Origin: Deinococcus frigens DSM 12807
Lineage (GTDB): Bacteria; Deinococcota; Deinococci; Deinococcales; Deinococcaceae
Direction of reading: 5' to 3'
Assembly (NCBI RefSeq): GCF_000701425.1
Contig: NZ_JNIW01000029.1
Coordinates: forward strand, 1 to 49,264
Length of the DNA: 49,264 nt
Position numbers and translations under genes: made by a program. Positions 23,734-39,721 of the stretch are shown here, one piece after another. Every line of letters begins with the position of its first letter. Within the stretch, counting starts at the first letter, position 1. The notes beneath the pieces were generated by a model. That model did no database searches and was not told the origin of the DNA. It was given only the letters and a program-made list of their open reading frames with translations.

Positions 23734-24398
23734 GTTCTAACTGGGCGTCCTGGAACAACCCGGGTAATGGGGTCTGGAAAGCTGATTCGAGCACCCTTGA
23801 CCTGACGGTCGAGGCCAATTTCCAGGAGGCCAGCGCCTGGGTCACGGCTGTCGTGGGCCGCCCCTGCGAGGGACATGAACGTCGGGTAGCCGAACTGACC
23901 CTGAAACTGGCCATTGCCGCAGACCTGATCCACAATGAACGGGATGTCCGGCAGATCGTGTGGGCTGGACTGCTCCATGACATCGGCAAAGCAGCCATTG
24001 ATCCGCGCATCCTGAACAAGCCCGCTGCCCTGACGCCCGCCGAGTTTGATGTGATCCAGCAGCACCCCGGTCTGGGCTACCGTCTAGCACGCACGGCACC
24101 ACAGATCGACGATGAAACTCTGGATGGCATTCTGTATCACCACGAACGCTGGGACGGCGAGGGCTACCCGATGGGGCTGATCGGCGAATCCATCCCGCTG
24201 CTGGCCCGCCTGCTCAAGGTGACCGACGTGTACGACGCCCTGGTCTCGGACCGTCCGTACCGCGCCGCCTGGACTGCCGACGAGGCCGCCACGTACCTGC
24301 TGCAACACTCCGGCATGGCCTTTGATCCGCGCCTGATCCAGATTTTCGCGTACCGCGTTCTGCCCTTTCACCAGCAACAGGGGTTCCCGCTCGACTGA
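23730..24398 (+). CDS. HD-GYP domain phosphodiesterase
   Basis: This 222-residue protein is nearly all HD-GYP domain. The metal-binding pair is H83-D84 in LLHDIGK, HH and E follow in YHHERWDGEGYP, and the GYP motif is at 145-147. Such enzymes hydrolyse cyclic di-GMP to pGpG or GMP, or related cyclic dinucleotides. There is no receiver or sensor domain, only about 50 residues before the core, so its activity is likely set by expression or by partners. It is the third gene of an operon led by the small secreted peptide, divergent from the TPR/SARP regulator, and ends before a clear terminator. Confidence 0.92.
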   Translation: MSSNWASWNNPGNGVWKADSSTLDLTVEANFQEASAWVTAVVGRPCEGHERRVAELTLKLAIAADLIHNERDVRQIVWAGLLHDIGKAAIDPRILNKPAALTPAEFDVIQQHPGLGYRLARTAPQIDDETLDGILYHHERWDGEGYPMGLIGESIPLLARLLKVTDVYDALVSDRPYRAAWTADEAATYLLQHSGMAFDPRLIQIFAYRVLPFHQQQGFPLD

Positions 24399-24448
24399 GT
24401 TTTTGAGTTCGGGTTCCGCACGCACTGTCAAATTCATCCCACAGACCA

Positions 24449-24477
24449 CAACTTCCGCAGGACAGGGGTTGTTTTTT
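24449..24477 (+). terminator. Intrinsic terminator after the HD-GYP gene
   Basis: CAACTTC pairs with GGGGTTG (two G-U pairs in RNA) around a 9-nt loop and is followed directly by six T. Confidence 0.65.
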
Positions 24478-24552
24478 CGTTTGGCCCCTGCACAGAGCTT
24501 GGGCCTGATCCATCCACCCACGAATAGCACGGTATAGACGTCACTGGAGGAG

Positions 24553-24731
24553 TGATAAGGATTCCGATTGGAAGGTGTTGGAGACACCTGGAAATCCGAG
24601 GGAGCGTCTAAGCGTCCTCATTGGCGCTACTCTGGACAAGACAGCGAGCAGGAGAACAACGGTTTCTGGACATGGAGTGGATAAATCGGCGCTTTCCCGA
24701 TTCATCCACGAAACAAACGGAATCCGTATGA
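24553..24731. repeat. Small non-coding repeat with imperfect terminal inverted repeats
   Basis: A segment of about 180 bases between the HD-GYP and rpoC genes is bounded by imperfect inverted repeats (GATAAGGATTCCG at the left, CGGAATCCGTATG at the right; GGATTCCG is identical). It holds two inner hairpins: GGTGT/ACACC at 24574-24588 and an 11-bp stem GGATAAATCGG/CCGATTCATCC at 24679-24707. The sequence style matches the small repeats scattered in Deinococcus genomes. It contains no convincing gene and is probably mobilised in trans. Confidence 0.7.
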
Positions 24732-24871
24732 GGGCTTGCGGAAAAAGGCAGGGGTGCCTTGTCATCCCCCTTGCGAGACAGGGATGTTAGAAAGGCAACC
24801 AGGGCGAGGGGATCACCGGGCAGACTGCAAAGCTCGAACAGCAGGCCGCAGTCCTTTTTCGCCCAAGCACC

Positions 24872-24904
24872 GAACAAGAAAGCCCCACCCGTTTCCAGCT
24901 GGGG
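24872..24904 (-). terminator. Intrinsic terminator after rpoC
   Basis: On the minus strand CCCCA pairs with TGGGG about 45-65 bases after the rpoC stop and is followed by CTTTCTTGTT. Confidence 0.5.
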
Positions 24905-24948
24905 ATTCTCATCTCAGCTTTCCGGCGTTTCGCCCTGAGCTACCGCGC

Positions 24949-29604
<4,656 letters not shown>

Positions 29605-29723
29605 TGAAACTCCTTGGGAGTTAGGTCAAACCGTCAAACTGTCTAATGGTCTAACCGCAAAAAGCTGAGAATCAAGTCCTTCTGGCGGTTAGACGGTTAG
29701 ACCTTCAGCCTTGAGACAGCGCG
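29605..29723. promoter_or_regulatory. rpoB-rpoC spacer with inverted and direct repeats
   Basis: The spacer has a perfect 10-bp inverted repeat, GTCTAACCGC at 29649-29658 and GCGGTTAGAC at 29685-29694, flanked by further copies of the same heptamer-like unit (GGTCAAACCGTC, CTAATGGTC, GGTTAGACC). In RNA it can fold into competing hairpins. It may tune the beta'/beta ratio, protect the transcript or be an RNase site. Confidence 0.5.
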
Positions 29724-33179
<3,456 letters not shown>

Positions 33180-33435
33180 GCACACCTCGCACGCACCCTG
33201 TCTGCTACTCACGGTCTTTTCGGGGCGGAAAAAGACCTCTGTTATACGGCGTACCGTAGAATTGAAACTGGAAATAAGCTAAAAACGAAGAACTGGAGCG
33301 GAGGCAAAGGGCCTATCAATGGCGCAATCAGAACCCGCAACCTGCTCGGCTGCGTTCCTGTGGTTGGGCGTTAATTTTGAAAACTGGAAACTACCAATTC
33401 ACTCCTGCCTGACCCATCCTGGTCGGCCACAGGGA

Positions 33436-33465
33436 AGTATAGGGGCCAGCGGGCCAGACTGTCAA
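33436..33465 (-). promoter_or_regulatory. rpoB-rpoC promoter
   Basis: On the minus strand a perfect TTGACA is followed after 18 bp by TATACT, the best sigma70-type promoter in the window. Transcription should start near 33429. Between this promoter and the rpoB start lies an untranslated leader of about 250 nt with no ORF or hairpin that I can define with confidence. Confidence 0.85.
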
Positions 33466-33515
33466 GAGCTGAATGGGACCGATCCGGGAAAGTTTAAAGC
33501 CTTCTTGGGGTCAAG

Positions 33516-33569
33516 AACAGGGAGGAAGGGAGAGGTGGCTTAGCGGCCCACTTCTCCCTTCCTTCTGTT
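33516..33569 (-). terminator. Long hairpin between the acetate symporter gene and the rpoB promoter
   Basis: AACAGGGAGGAAGGGAGAGG pairs over most of its length with CACTTCTCCCTTCC and TTCTGTT on the other side. The stem lies 14 bases after the symporter stop. The T-tract is weak, but the stem is long and symmetric, so it could act in either direction. Confidence 0.7.
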
Positions 33570-33582
33570 AAAAGTTCTGCCC

Positions 33583-35307
33583 TCAGTGGGTCTGCGCCTC
33601 GGTGAGCGTGCCCGAGGGGTAGCGGACGCTTTCCACCAGCTCCTGCACGCGCTCGCTGGGGGCGGGGGTCAGGCGGCTGACCACAAAGGCCACCACGAAA
33701 TTGATCAGCATGCCCACCGTGCCGATGCCGGTGGTGCTGATGCCCAGGAACAGGCCGTCCGGGGTGCCGCGCCCGCCCAGGCTGGGCGTGAAGTTGATGA
33801 TGTAGACCAGTGTAAAGCCCAGGCCCAGCAGCAGCCCGGCCATCGCGCCCTGCCAGTTCATGCGCTTATCGAAGATGCCCATCACCAGCAGCGGGAAGAA
33901 CGACGCGGCAGCCAGGCCAAAGGCCAGCGCCACCACCTGCGCCACGAAGCCCGGCGGATTGATGCCGAAGTACCCGGCGGCAATGGCGGCCAGCCCCACC
34001 GTGATCCGCCCAGCCAGCAGCCGCGCGCCCTCGGTGGCGTTGGGATTGATCAGCTTGTAATAGATATCGTGCGCCACTGCCCCCGAGACCGTGATCAGCA
34101 GGCCCGACGCGGTGGACAGCGCGGCGGCCAGCCCCCCGGCGGCGACCAGCGCGATCAAAAAGGGGCTGAGGTTGGCGACTTCAGGCGTGGCCAGCACGAT
34201 GATGTCGTTGTCGATGTACAGCTCGTTGGCGTTGGCCGGATCCGGCTTCTCGAAGTCGTTGCCACCTGTGCTGGTCTTGAGAAAGGCGTTGCCCGGCTTG
34301 TACTGCATCAGGCCGTCGCCGTTCTTGTCGGTAAAGACCACCAGCTTGGTGCGCTCCCAGTTCTTGAACCACGCAGGGGCGCTGGCATAGGGCTTGTTTT
34401 CCAGGCTGTTGATCAGGTTGGTCTTGGCGAAGATCGCCAGGGCGGGCACCGTGGTGTACAGCAGCGAGATAAAGACGATGGCCCAGATGGCGCTGGTCCG
34501 CGCGCCCTGCACGGTGGGCGTGGTGTAAAAGCGCGTGATGACGTGCGGCAGCCCCGCCGTGCCGACCATCAGGGCCATGGTAATGGCGAAGAGGTCGGTG
34601 TTGGTCTTGTTCTGCGCGGTATAGGCCGAGAACCCCAGTTGCTCTTGCAGGCCGTTCAGGTCACCCACGATGTTCAGGAAGCCCAGTTGTGGAATTGGGT
34701 TGCCGCTGAGTTGCAGGCTGATGGCGGCGGCGGGAATGATAAAGGCCAGGATCAGCACGATGTACTGCGACACCTGCGTCCAGGTGATGCCCTTCATACC
34801 TGACAGGCTGGCGTACAGGAACACCAAGAACACGCCAATGATCACGCCGGTGGTGATGTCGGTATTCAGGAAGCGGCTGAAGACCACGCCCACGCCGCGC
34901 ATCTGCCCGGCCACGTACACAAACGAGATCAAGATGGCGGTCAGGGCGGCCAGCGCCCGCAGCGCCTGCGAGCCGTAGCGGTCTCCCACGAAGTCCGGCA
35001 CCGTGAACTTGCCGAACCTTCGCAAAAAGGGCGCGATCAGCAGCGCCAGCAGCACGTAGCCGCCGGTCCAGCCCATCAGGTACACCGAGCCGTCGTAGCC
35101 GGTGAAGGCGATGATGCCGGTGATCGACAGGAAACTGGCCGCGCTCATCCAGTCGGCGGCAATCGCCATGCCGTTCCACAGCGGCGGAATGCCCTGCCCG
35201 GCAATATAGAAACTCTTGGTGTCGCGCACCCGCGTGGCCAGGGCGATGCCGATATACAGACTGAAGGTGATGGCCACCAGAATGTAGGTCCAGACCTGAA
35301 CCGACAT
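33583..35307 (-). CDS. actP: Cation/acetate symporter, SSS family
   Basis: This 574-residue sodium:solute symporter of the inner membrane has about 13 hydrophobic helices. The early segment DTKSFYIAGQGIPPLWNGMA and then AADWMSAASFLSITG are typical of the acetate/monocarboxylate branch (ActP and relatives paired with DUF4212). An extra-membrane loop near residues 300-375 contains a DKNGDGLMQ stretch resembling a calcium-binding loop. The gene starts in a TGATG overlap with the DUF4212 gene upstream, so the two form one translationally coupled unit. The acetyl-CoA synthetase gene lies nearby on the other strand, which supports acetate as substrate. Confidence 0.92.
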   Translation of the reverse strand: MSVQVWTYILVAITFSLYIGIALATRVRDTKSFYIAGQGIPPLWNGMAIAADWMSAASFLSITGIIAFTGYDGSVYLMGWTGGYVLLALLIAPFLRRFGKFTVPDFVGDRYGSQALRALAALTAILISFVYVAGQMRGVGVVFSRFLNTDITTGVIIGVFLVFLYASLSGMKGITWTQVSQYIVLILAFIIPAAAISLQLSGNPIPQLGFLNIVGDLNGLQEQLGFSAYTAQNKTNTDLFAITMALMVGTAGLPHVITRFYTTPTVQGARTSAIWAIVFISLLYTTVPALAIFAKTNLINSLENKPYASAPAWFKNWERTKLVVFTDKNGDGLMQYKPGNAFLKTSTGGNDFEKPDPANANELYIDNDIIVLATPEVANLSPFLIALVAAGGLAAALSTASGLLITVSGAVAHDIYYKLINPNATEGARLLAGRITVGLAAIAAGYFGINPPGFVAQVVALAFGLAAASFFPLLVMGIFDKRMNWQGAMAGLLLGLGFTLVYIINFTPSLGGRGTPDGLFLGISTTGIGTVGMLINFVVAFVVSRLTPAPSERVQELVESVRYPSGTLTEAQTH

Positions 35308-35618
35308 CAGCCTTCCACCCCGGTCGCCCGGTCAAGTGCGTTCATGCGGACGGCGTAGACGGCGATCAGGACGATAAAGACGTAAATCGATCCCTGCTGC
35401 GCGATCCAAAACCCCAGCGGGGCTTGCCCCAGCTTGACCGTGTTCAGGTTGCCGGAGAAGATGATGCCCAGCAGGTATGGGACCACAAACCACACCGCCA
35501 GCAGCGTCAGTGTCAGGCTCAGGTTCTTGCGCCAGTAACTCTGGCGTTGCTCGGGTGTCAGGCCGCTGTGGACCGGGCCAGGCGGAGCGGTAGACGTGGA
35601 GCCGGGCGTCTGGGTCAT
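35307..35618 (-). CDS. DUF4212 small symporter subunit
   Basis: This 103-residue membrane protein belongs to the DUF4212 (putative solute:sodium symporter small subunit) family. It has the family signature YWRKNLSLTLTLLAVWF and two predicted membrane helices, about 38-60 and 74-97. The start at 35618 is chosen because GAGGAG lies 7 nt upstream and the family begins here; a 45-codon extension is rejected. Its stop overlaps the symporter start by one base. It is thought to assist or stabilise the large subunit. Confidence 0.9.
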   Translation of the reverse strand: MTQTPGSTSTAPPGPVHSGLTPEQRQSYWRKNLSLTLTLLAVWFVVPYLLGIIFSGNLNTVKLGQAPLGFWIAQQGSIYVFIVLIAVYAVRMNALDRATGVEG

Positions 35619-35776
35619 GTGTTTCTCCTCTTGGGGCGGGGCGTTCCGGACCTCAGGGGGCGGGCGCGGGCGGAAAAAGTTCCCGCTTTCTGGGTCACAC
35701 GCTCGTCGTCTCTGTACAAATGGGCCAGGACCCGACCGCCGACGCTTCACCAACCCTTTGCTTTATCCGTAGCGAC

Positions 35777-35809
35777 ACAATACCCATTTTTCAGCAATGG
35801 TCATTGCTG
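35777..35809 (-). promoter_or_regulatory. Candidate operator and promoter of the acetate symporter operon
   Basis: CAGCAATG and CATTGCTG face each other around two bases at 35792-35809, a perfect 18-bp dyad. On the minus strand an ATGACC -35-like box lies inside it, and TATTGT (-10, 35777-35782) follows after 16 bp. A regulator bound here would affect the operon about 160 bases downstream. The rest of the gap 35619-35936 shows nothing else except the -10 box at 35921. Confidence 0.5.
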
Positions 35810-35920
35810 TCACTGTTCAGGGAACGGATTTTTCAGAGCGGGCCTATTTCGATCTGGAAGGTCAAGCGCTGCCCGGCATGGCGAATGTCAGGGCAGTCCC
35901 GGAACCAGTGTGTCATCTGC

Positions 35921-35926
35921 TAGACT
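35921..35926 (+). promoter_or_regulatory. -10 box of the four-helix membrane protein gene
   Basis: TAGACT ends 10 nt before the ATG at 35937; no ribosome site is present, so a near-leaderless mRNA is expected. Confidence 0.4.
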
Positions 35927-35936
35927 TGTTCACCAC

Positions 35937-36407
35937 ATGACGTCCCAGCCCAGCCCCCGATGGCCATCCCTGCTGCCCCTGCTGCGTTTCTGGCTGGGCC
36001 TGAATGTCGTGCTCCTGGCGTTCACGCTGCTTTCACGCGCCTTCACGCCGGGCGCGGACCCGCTGTCGCCCGGCGGTGTGCTGACCTGTCTGGGGCTGAC
36101 CGCGCTGGGCTTTGCGCTGGGTGTGGTCTACTCCCGCTACTGGCCGCTGCCGGAAGCGTCTTTCCAGCGGCTGGTCCGCATGGCGTTGCTGGCGATTCCA
36201 GCGATGGGTCTGGCGCTGGCACTGGGGTTGCTACTGCGCCCGGACATCTCGGCGCTGGTCCTCGCGCTGGCAGCCTTTCTGGGCGCGCAGTGGCGCTTCG
36301 GCGTGGTCCAGCCAGTTGCTCCACAGCCCACGCCCCCACGAGCAGCGCCCCGCACAGCAGCGCCCCAGACAGCAATGTCCAGACAGTCGGCCCGCAGCAA
36401 ACGTTAA
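35937..36407 (+). CDS. Hypothetical membrane protein with four predicted helices
   Basis: I do not recognise a family. The 156-residue protein has four hydrophobic segments at about 12-34, 47-67, 80-99 and 102-120, short loops between them, and a hydrophilic Pro/Ala/Gln/Arg-rich tail of about 35 residues that probably lies in the cytoplasm. The ATG at 35937 follows a -10 box closely. It lies between the acetate symporter operon and the acs gene, but shares no evident feature with either. A small transport accessory or a DUF-type inner-membrane protein is possible. Confidence 0.7.
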   Translation: MTSQPSPRWPSLLPLLRFWLGLNVVLLAFTLLSRAFTPGADPLSPGGVLTCLGLTALGFALGVVYSRYWPLPEASFQRLVRMALLAIPAMGLALALGLLLRPDISALVLALAAFLGAQWRFGVVQPVAPQPTPPRAAPRTAAPQTAMSRQSARSKR

Positions 36408-36574
36408 ACGCCGTGTCTTGAACCGGGTCCAGTCCCTGAGCGGTAACAGATGCCGCGCCTGCTGGACGGGCGGCGTACAGTGGGCGTCAGCCACAACTTC
36501 AGGTCAAGGTCCGCGCCGCCGGGCCGCGACCCCACTCCCCCGTACCCCCTGTCCTCTCCCGGAGGTTTTCCCCC

Positions 36575-38527
36575 ATGACGCACCCCACATCCAGCGATCA
36601 AATTGACAACATGCTGCACGAAACCCGCGTGATCCAGCCGCCCGCCGACTTTGCGGCGGGGGCGAAGGTCACGCGCAAGGAGTACGACCGCCGCTACCGC
36701 CAGAGCCTGGACGATCCCGACGCCTTCTGGGGAGAAGTGGCCGGGGAGCTGGAGTGGATGAAGCCCTGGGATCAGGTGCTGGACTGGCGAGAGCCGCACG
36801 CCCGCTGGTTCGTGGGCGGCCAGACCAACCTGGCCTACAACGCGCTGGACCGGCAGGTGGAGCGCGGCCTGGGCGATAAGCGCGCCTTTATCTGGGAGGG
36901 CGAGGACAGTGAGGTCCGCACGCTGACGTATGCCGAACTGCTGTCGCAGGTCAAGCGGGCCGCCAACGCTCTGCTGGCGCTGGACGTGCAGAGCGGGGAC
37001 CGCGTGACCCTGTACCTGCCGCTGATCCCGGAGGCGGCGGTCGCCATGCTGGCCTGTGCCCGGATCGGCGCGGTCCACAGCGTGGTCTTCGGGGGCTTCA
37101 GCGTTTCCGCGCTGGCGGACCGCATCAACGACTGCCAGAGCAAAGTGCTGATCACTGCCGACGCGGGGCAGCGGCGCGGCGGGCTGGTGAACCTCAAGGC
37201 CAATGCCGACGACGCCGCCGCCAAGGCCCCCGGCCTGGAACGCATGCTGGTGGTCAACCGCGCGGATTCCCACCCACCCATGAAAGAGGGCCGCGACGTG
37301 TGGTGGCATGAGGCGCTGGCCGCCGCCCACGACGAGCACGAGGCCGCGCCGCTGGACAGCGATCACCCACTCTTCGTGCTGTACACCTCCGGCTCTACTG
37401 GCAAGCCTAAGGGCGTGCTGCACACCACCGGCGGCTACATGGTGGGCACCTACCTGACCACCGGGACGGTCTTTGACCTGAAAGACGACGACGTGTTCTG
37501 GTGTACCGCCGATGTGGGCTGGGTCACCGGCCACAGCTACAGCGTCTACGGCCCGTTGCTGAACGGCGCAACCGTGGTGCTGTACGAGGGCGCACCCAAT
37601 TACCCGGACTGGGGCCGCTTCTGGGACATCGTGCAGAAGCACAAGGTCACCATCCTGTACACCGCGCCCACCGCCATCCGCGCGCTGATGCGCCAGGGCG
37701 ATGAGATTCCGGCAAAATATGACCTGAGCAGCCTGCGCCTGCTGGGTTCGGTGGGCGAGCCGATCAACCCGCAGGCGTGGGTGTGGTACGCCCGCGTGAT
37801 CGGCGGGGACCGCTGCCCGGTGGTGGATACCTGGTGGCAGACCGAGACCGGCTCGATCATGCTGACTACCCTGCCGGGGGCGCACCCTGCCAAACCCGGC
37901 AGCGCGGGCCTGCCGATGTACGGCATCGAACCCGCCATCATGACCCGTGACGGTCAGGAACTGGGGCCAGACGAGGGCGGCCTGCTGGTCATCAAGCGCC
38001 CCTGGCCCAGCATGCTGCGCACCGTCTACGGCGACGACGAGCGCTACTGCAAGACCTACTGGGGCGAGATCCCGCACGTGTATTTCGCCGGGGACGGCGC
38101 ACGCCGCGACGCCGACGGCTACATCACCGTGGTGGGCCGCGTGGACGACGTGCTCAACGTTTCGGGCCACCGTCTGGGGACGATGGAGATCGAGTCGGCG
38201 CTGGTGGCCCATCCCAGCGTGGCCGAGGCAGCCGTGGTGGGCCGCCCGGACGATATCAAGGGCGAGAGCGTGGTGGCCTTTGTGCTCACGCAGGGCGGGC
38301 AGACGGTGGACCCCAAAGAGCTGCGTGCCTATGTCACCCGTGAGATCGGCGCGCTGGCCCGGCCCGACGCCATCTACATCGCCGACGCCCTGCCCAAGAC
38401 CCGCAGCGGCAAGATCATGCGCCGTTTCCTGCGCCAGATCGCGGCGGGCAAGGAAATTCAGGGCGACACCAGCACGCTGGAAGACCCGGCGGTGCTGGAG
38501 CGTCTGGCCGAAACGGCGGCGGTCTAA
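36575..38527 (+). CDS. acs: Acetyl-CoA synthetase
   Basis: This AMP-forming enzyme makes acetyl-CoA from acetate, ATP and CoA via acetyl-AMP. The 650 residues match the family. Motifs seen are the P-loop-like [11 protein letters not shown], the [11 protein letters not shown] core, [14 protein letters not shown], and the C-terminal [10 protein letters not shown] whose Lys is the site usually controlled by reversible acetylation. The start ATG has GGAGG upstream at 9 nt. With the symporter and DUF4212 genes on the opposite strand nearby, it forms an acetate uptake and activation module. No dedicated deacetylase gene is visible in the window. Confidence 0.97.
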   Translation: MTHPTSSDQIDNMLHETRVIQPPADFAAGAKVTRKEYDRRYRQSLDDPDAFWGEVAGELEWMKPWDQVLDWREPHARWFVGGQTNLAYNALDRQVERGLGDKRAFIWEGEDSEVRTLTYAELLSQVKRAANALLALDVQSGDRVTLYLPLIPEAAVAMLACARIGAVHSVVFGGFSVSALADRINDCQSKVLITADAGQRRGGLVNLKANADDAAAKAPGLERMLVVNRADSHPPMKEGRDVWWHEALAAAHDEHEAAPLDSDHPLFVLYTSGSTGKPKGVLHTTGGYMVGTYLTTGTVFDLKDDDVFWCTADVGWVTGHSYSVYGPLLNGATVVLYEGAPNYPDWGRFWDIVQKHKVTILYTAPTAIRALMRQGDEIPAKYDLSSLRLLGSVGEPINPQAWVWYARVIGGDRCPVVDTWWQTETGSIMLTTLPGAHPAKPGSAGLPMYGIEPAIMTRDGQELGPDEGGLLVIKRPWPSMLRTVYGDDERYCKTYWGEIPHVYFAGDGARRDADGYITVVGRVDDVLNVSGHRLGTMEIESALVAHPSVAEAAVVGRPDDIKGESVVAFVLTQGGQTVDPKELRAYVTREIGALARPDAIYIADALPKTRSGKIMRRFLRQIAAGKEIQGDTSTLEDPAVLERLAETAAV

Positions 38528-38538
38528 GCCGACTGAAC

Positions 38539-39075
38539 ATGGCGCCCTCCTTTTTGCTGGCCGTGCTGCCGCCCCCTGGACTGGGCGCGCGAATCCAGCG
38601 GTTCCGCTCGCAATACGGTCTGAAAGACGCCGCCGCTGTCCCGCACCTCACCGTCAAGGCCCGCAGCGGCCTGTCGCCGGAGGTGCCGGATTGGCCGGAG
38701 GATTTGCGGGCGGTGGTGGCCCGGCATCCGCCTTTTTCTCTAGAGATCGGTGGTCCCAGACTGTTCGGCAACGGCACCGCCGTGTATCTGAAGGCAGGCA
38801 GCGCCGAAGCCGTGCGCCTGCATCTGGCCCTGCTGGATGCCCTCAGGCCCGCGCGTTTCTTTGGTTACGAGAGGCCGGGCCTTCAGCTCCACCTGTCGCT
38901 GGCCCTGAAACGGCGTGGCGTGGAATTGCCGGAACTGCTGACGGCGGCGCAGGCTGAATTTGCCGATCTGGAACGGGAGCCGCTGACCTTCTCTGCACGG
39001 GCGATCACCCTGATGCGGAAGCCGGGACCGGGCGGCTTTTACGCGCCGCTGAAGGAGTGGCCGTTGCTGGGCTGA
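38539..39075 (+). CDS. 2H phosphoesterase (2'-5' RNA ligase family)
   Basis: This 178-residue protein has the two tetrapeptides of the 2H superfamily, HLTV at H36 and HLSL at H118, at the expected spacing in a domain of normal size. Members act on 2'-5' linkages, cyclic phosphates or cyclic nucleotides; the substrate here is not known. It begins 11 bases after acs with no ribosome site of its own, so it may be coupled to acs or have an unseen promoter. Confidence 0.87.
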   Translation: MAPSFLLAVLPPPGLGARIQRFRSQYGLKDAAAVPHLTVKARSGLSPEVPDWPEDLRAVVARHPPFSLEIGGPRLFGNGTAVYLKAGSAEAVRLHLALLDALRPARFFGYERPGLQLHLSLALKRRGVELPELLTAAQAEFADLEREPLTFSARAITLMRKPGPGGFYAPLKEWPLLG

Positions 39076-39142
39076 GGGGCCGGAGAAACGGCGGGGACAG
39101 TTGACCCCGCCCGGCACGCGGAAAAGTGTCCGACAATAGGGC

Positions 39143-39517
39143 ATGCACGAGACACGAGTGATCCGCCTGAGCGTCCGGCGCAGGCGGACAGGAAGGTCCA
39201 TGCCGGACCTGGGACCGTTTCTGCTGTTCTTCGGGGTGTCCAGCACGGACCATGACCGGGAGGAGCGGCTGAACCGGCGCTTTGAACTGGAACACTTCTC
39301 GAACGTGGTGACGCTGGACCTCGCCTCGCCGCTGGAGCCGGGGCAGTACCTGCTGCGCGGCCTGCCCGACGAGGCCAACAAACGCGGCTGGACGGTGGGG
39401 CAGGGCGGCGGCCACCCCACCGGACACCTGAGCGACGACGGTCTGGAGGAACTGCGGGACTGGATGGGGCAGAGGGACCGCTGGGTGCAGCCCGAGGCCC
39501 GTCCACCGCCCTCCTAG
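39143..39517 (+). CDS. Hypothetical protein, 124 residues, stop codon inside a mobile repeat
   Basis: I do not recognise this protein. It is soluble and rich in Arg, Asp and Gly, with a middle strand-rich part (GPFLLFFGVSSTDHDREERL, FSNVVTLDLASPL) and a C-terminal WTVGQGGGHPTGH segment. The ATG at 39143 has GACAAT 5 nt upstream, a near match to a leaderless -10 box. Its TAG stop at 39515-39517 takes its last two bases from the terminal repeat of a miniature inverted-repeat element, so the protein may have been longer before the insertion. The final residues PEARPPPS look like a non-native tail. Confidence 0.6.
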   Translation: MHETRVIRLSVRRRRTGRSMPDLGPFLLFFGVSSTDHDREERLNRRFELEHFSNVVTLDLASPLEPGQYLLRGLPDEANKRGWTVGQGGGHPTGHLSDDGLEELRDWMGQRDRWVQPEARPPPS

Positions 39518-39661
39518 AGCATTTGTCAAAAGAGCTGTTCACTTTTGACCGAATAAAGTGAGTGGATTTTGCCGAGTATCTGGGATGGGCACAGCTCCGC
39601 AGGAGAGAATGGAGGCATCAGGAGTCTCCTTCCCCGCTGCTGTTGTTCGGACAAATGCTCT
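39516..39661. mobile_element. Miniature inverted-repeat element (146 bp)
   Basis: Perfect 12-bp terminal inverted repeats (AGAGCATTTGTC at 39516-39527 and GACAAATGCTCT at 39650-39661) bound a stretch without coding capacity. An inner CACTTT/AAAGTG hairpin lies at about 39540-39560. It fits a non-autonomous element moved by a transposase elsewhere in the genome. A direct target duplication is not clear at the edges. Confidence 0.75.
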
Positions 39662-39710
39662 GGACACCCGCTCCGTACGGCCCCGTACCGACCGTTTCCC
39701 TCCCCTCGGC

Positions 39711-39716
39711 TACGGT
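39711..39716 (+). promoter_or_regulatory. -10 box of the SDR gene (leaderless)
   Basis: TACGGT ends 5 nt before the ATG at 39722. The AAGGA between touches the start codon and is too close to work as a ribosome site. Confidence 0.5.
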
Positions 39717-39721
39717 AAGGA

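Noticed and set aside
36408..36574. Riboswitch or attenuator before acs
   Set aside because: No conserved fold or terminator hairpin could be found in the short leader; only GGAGG before the start is clear.
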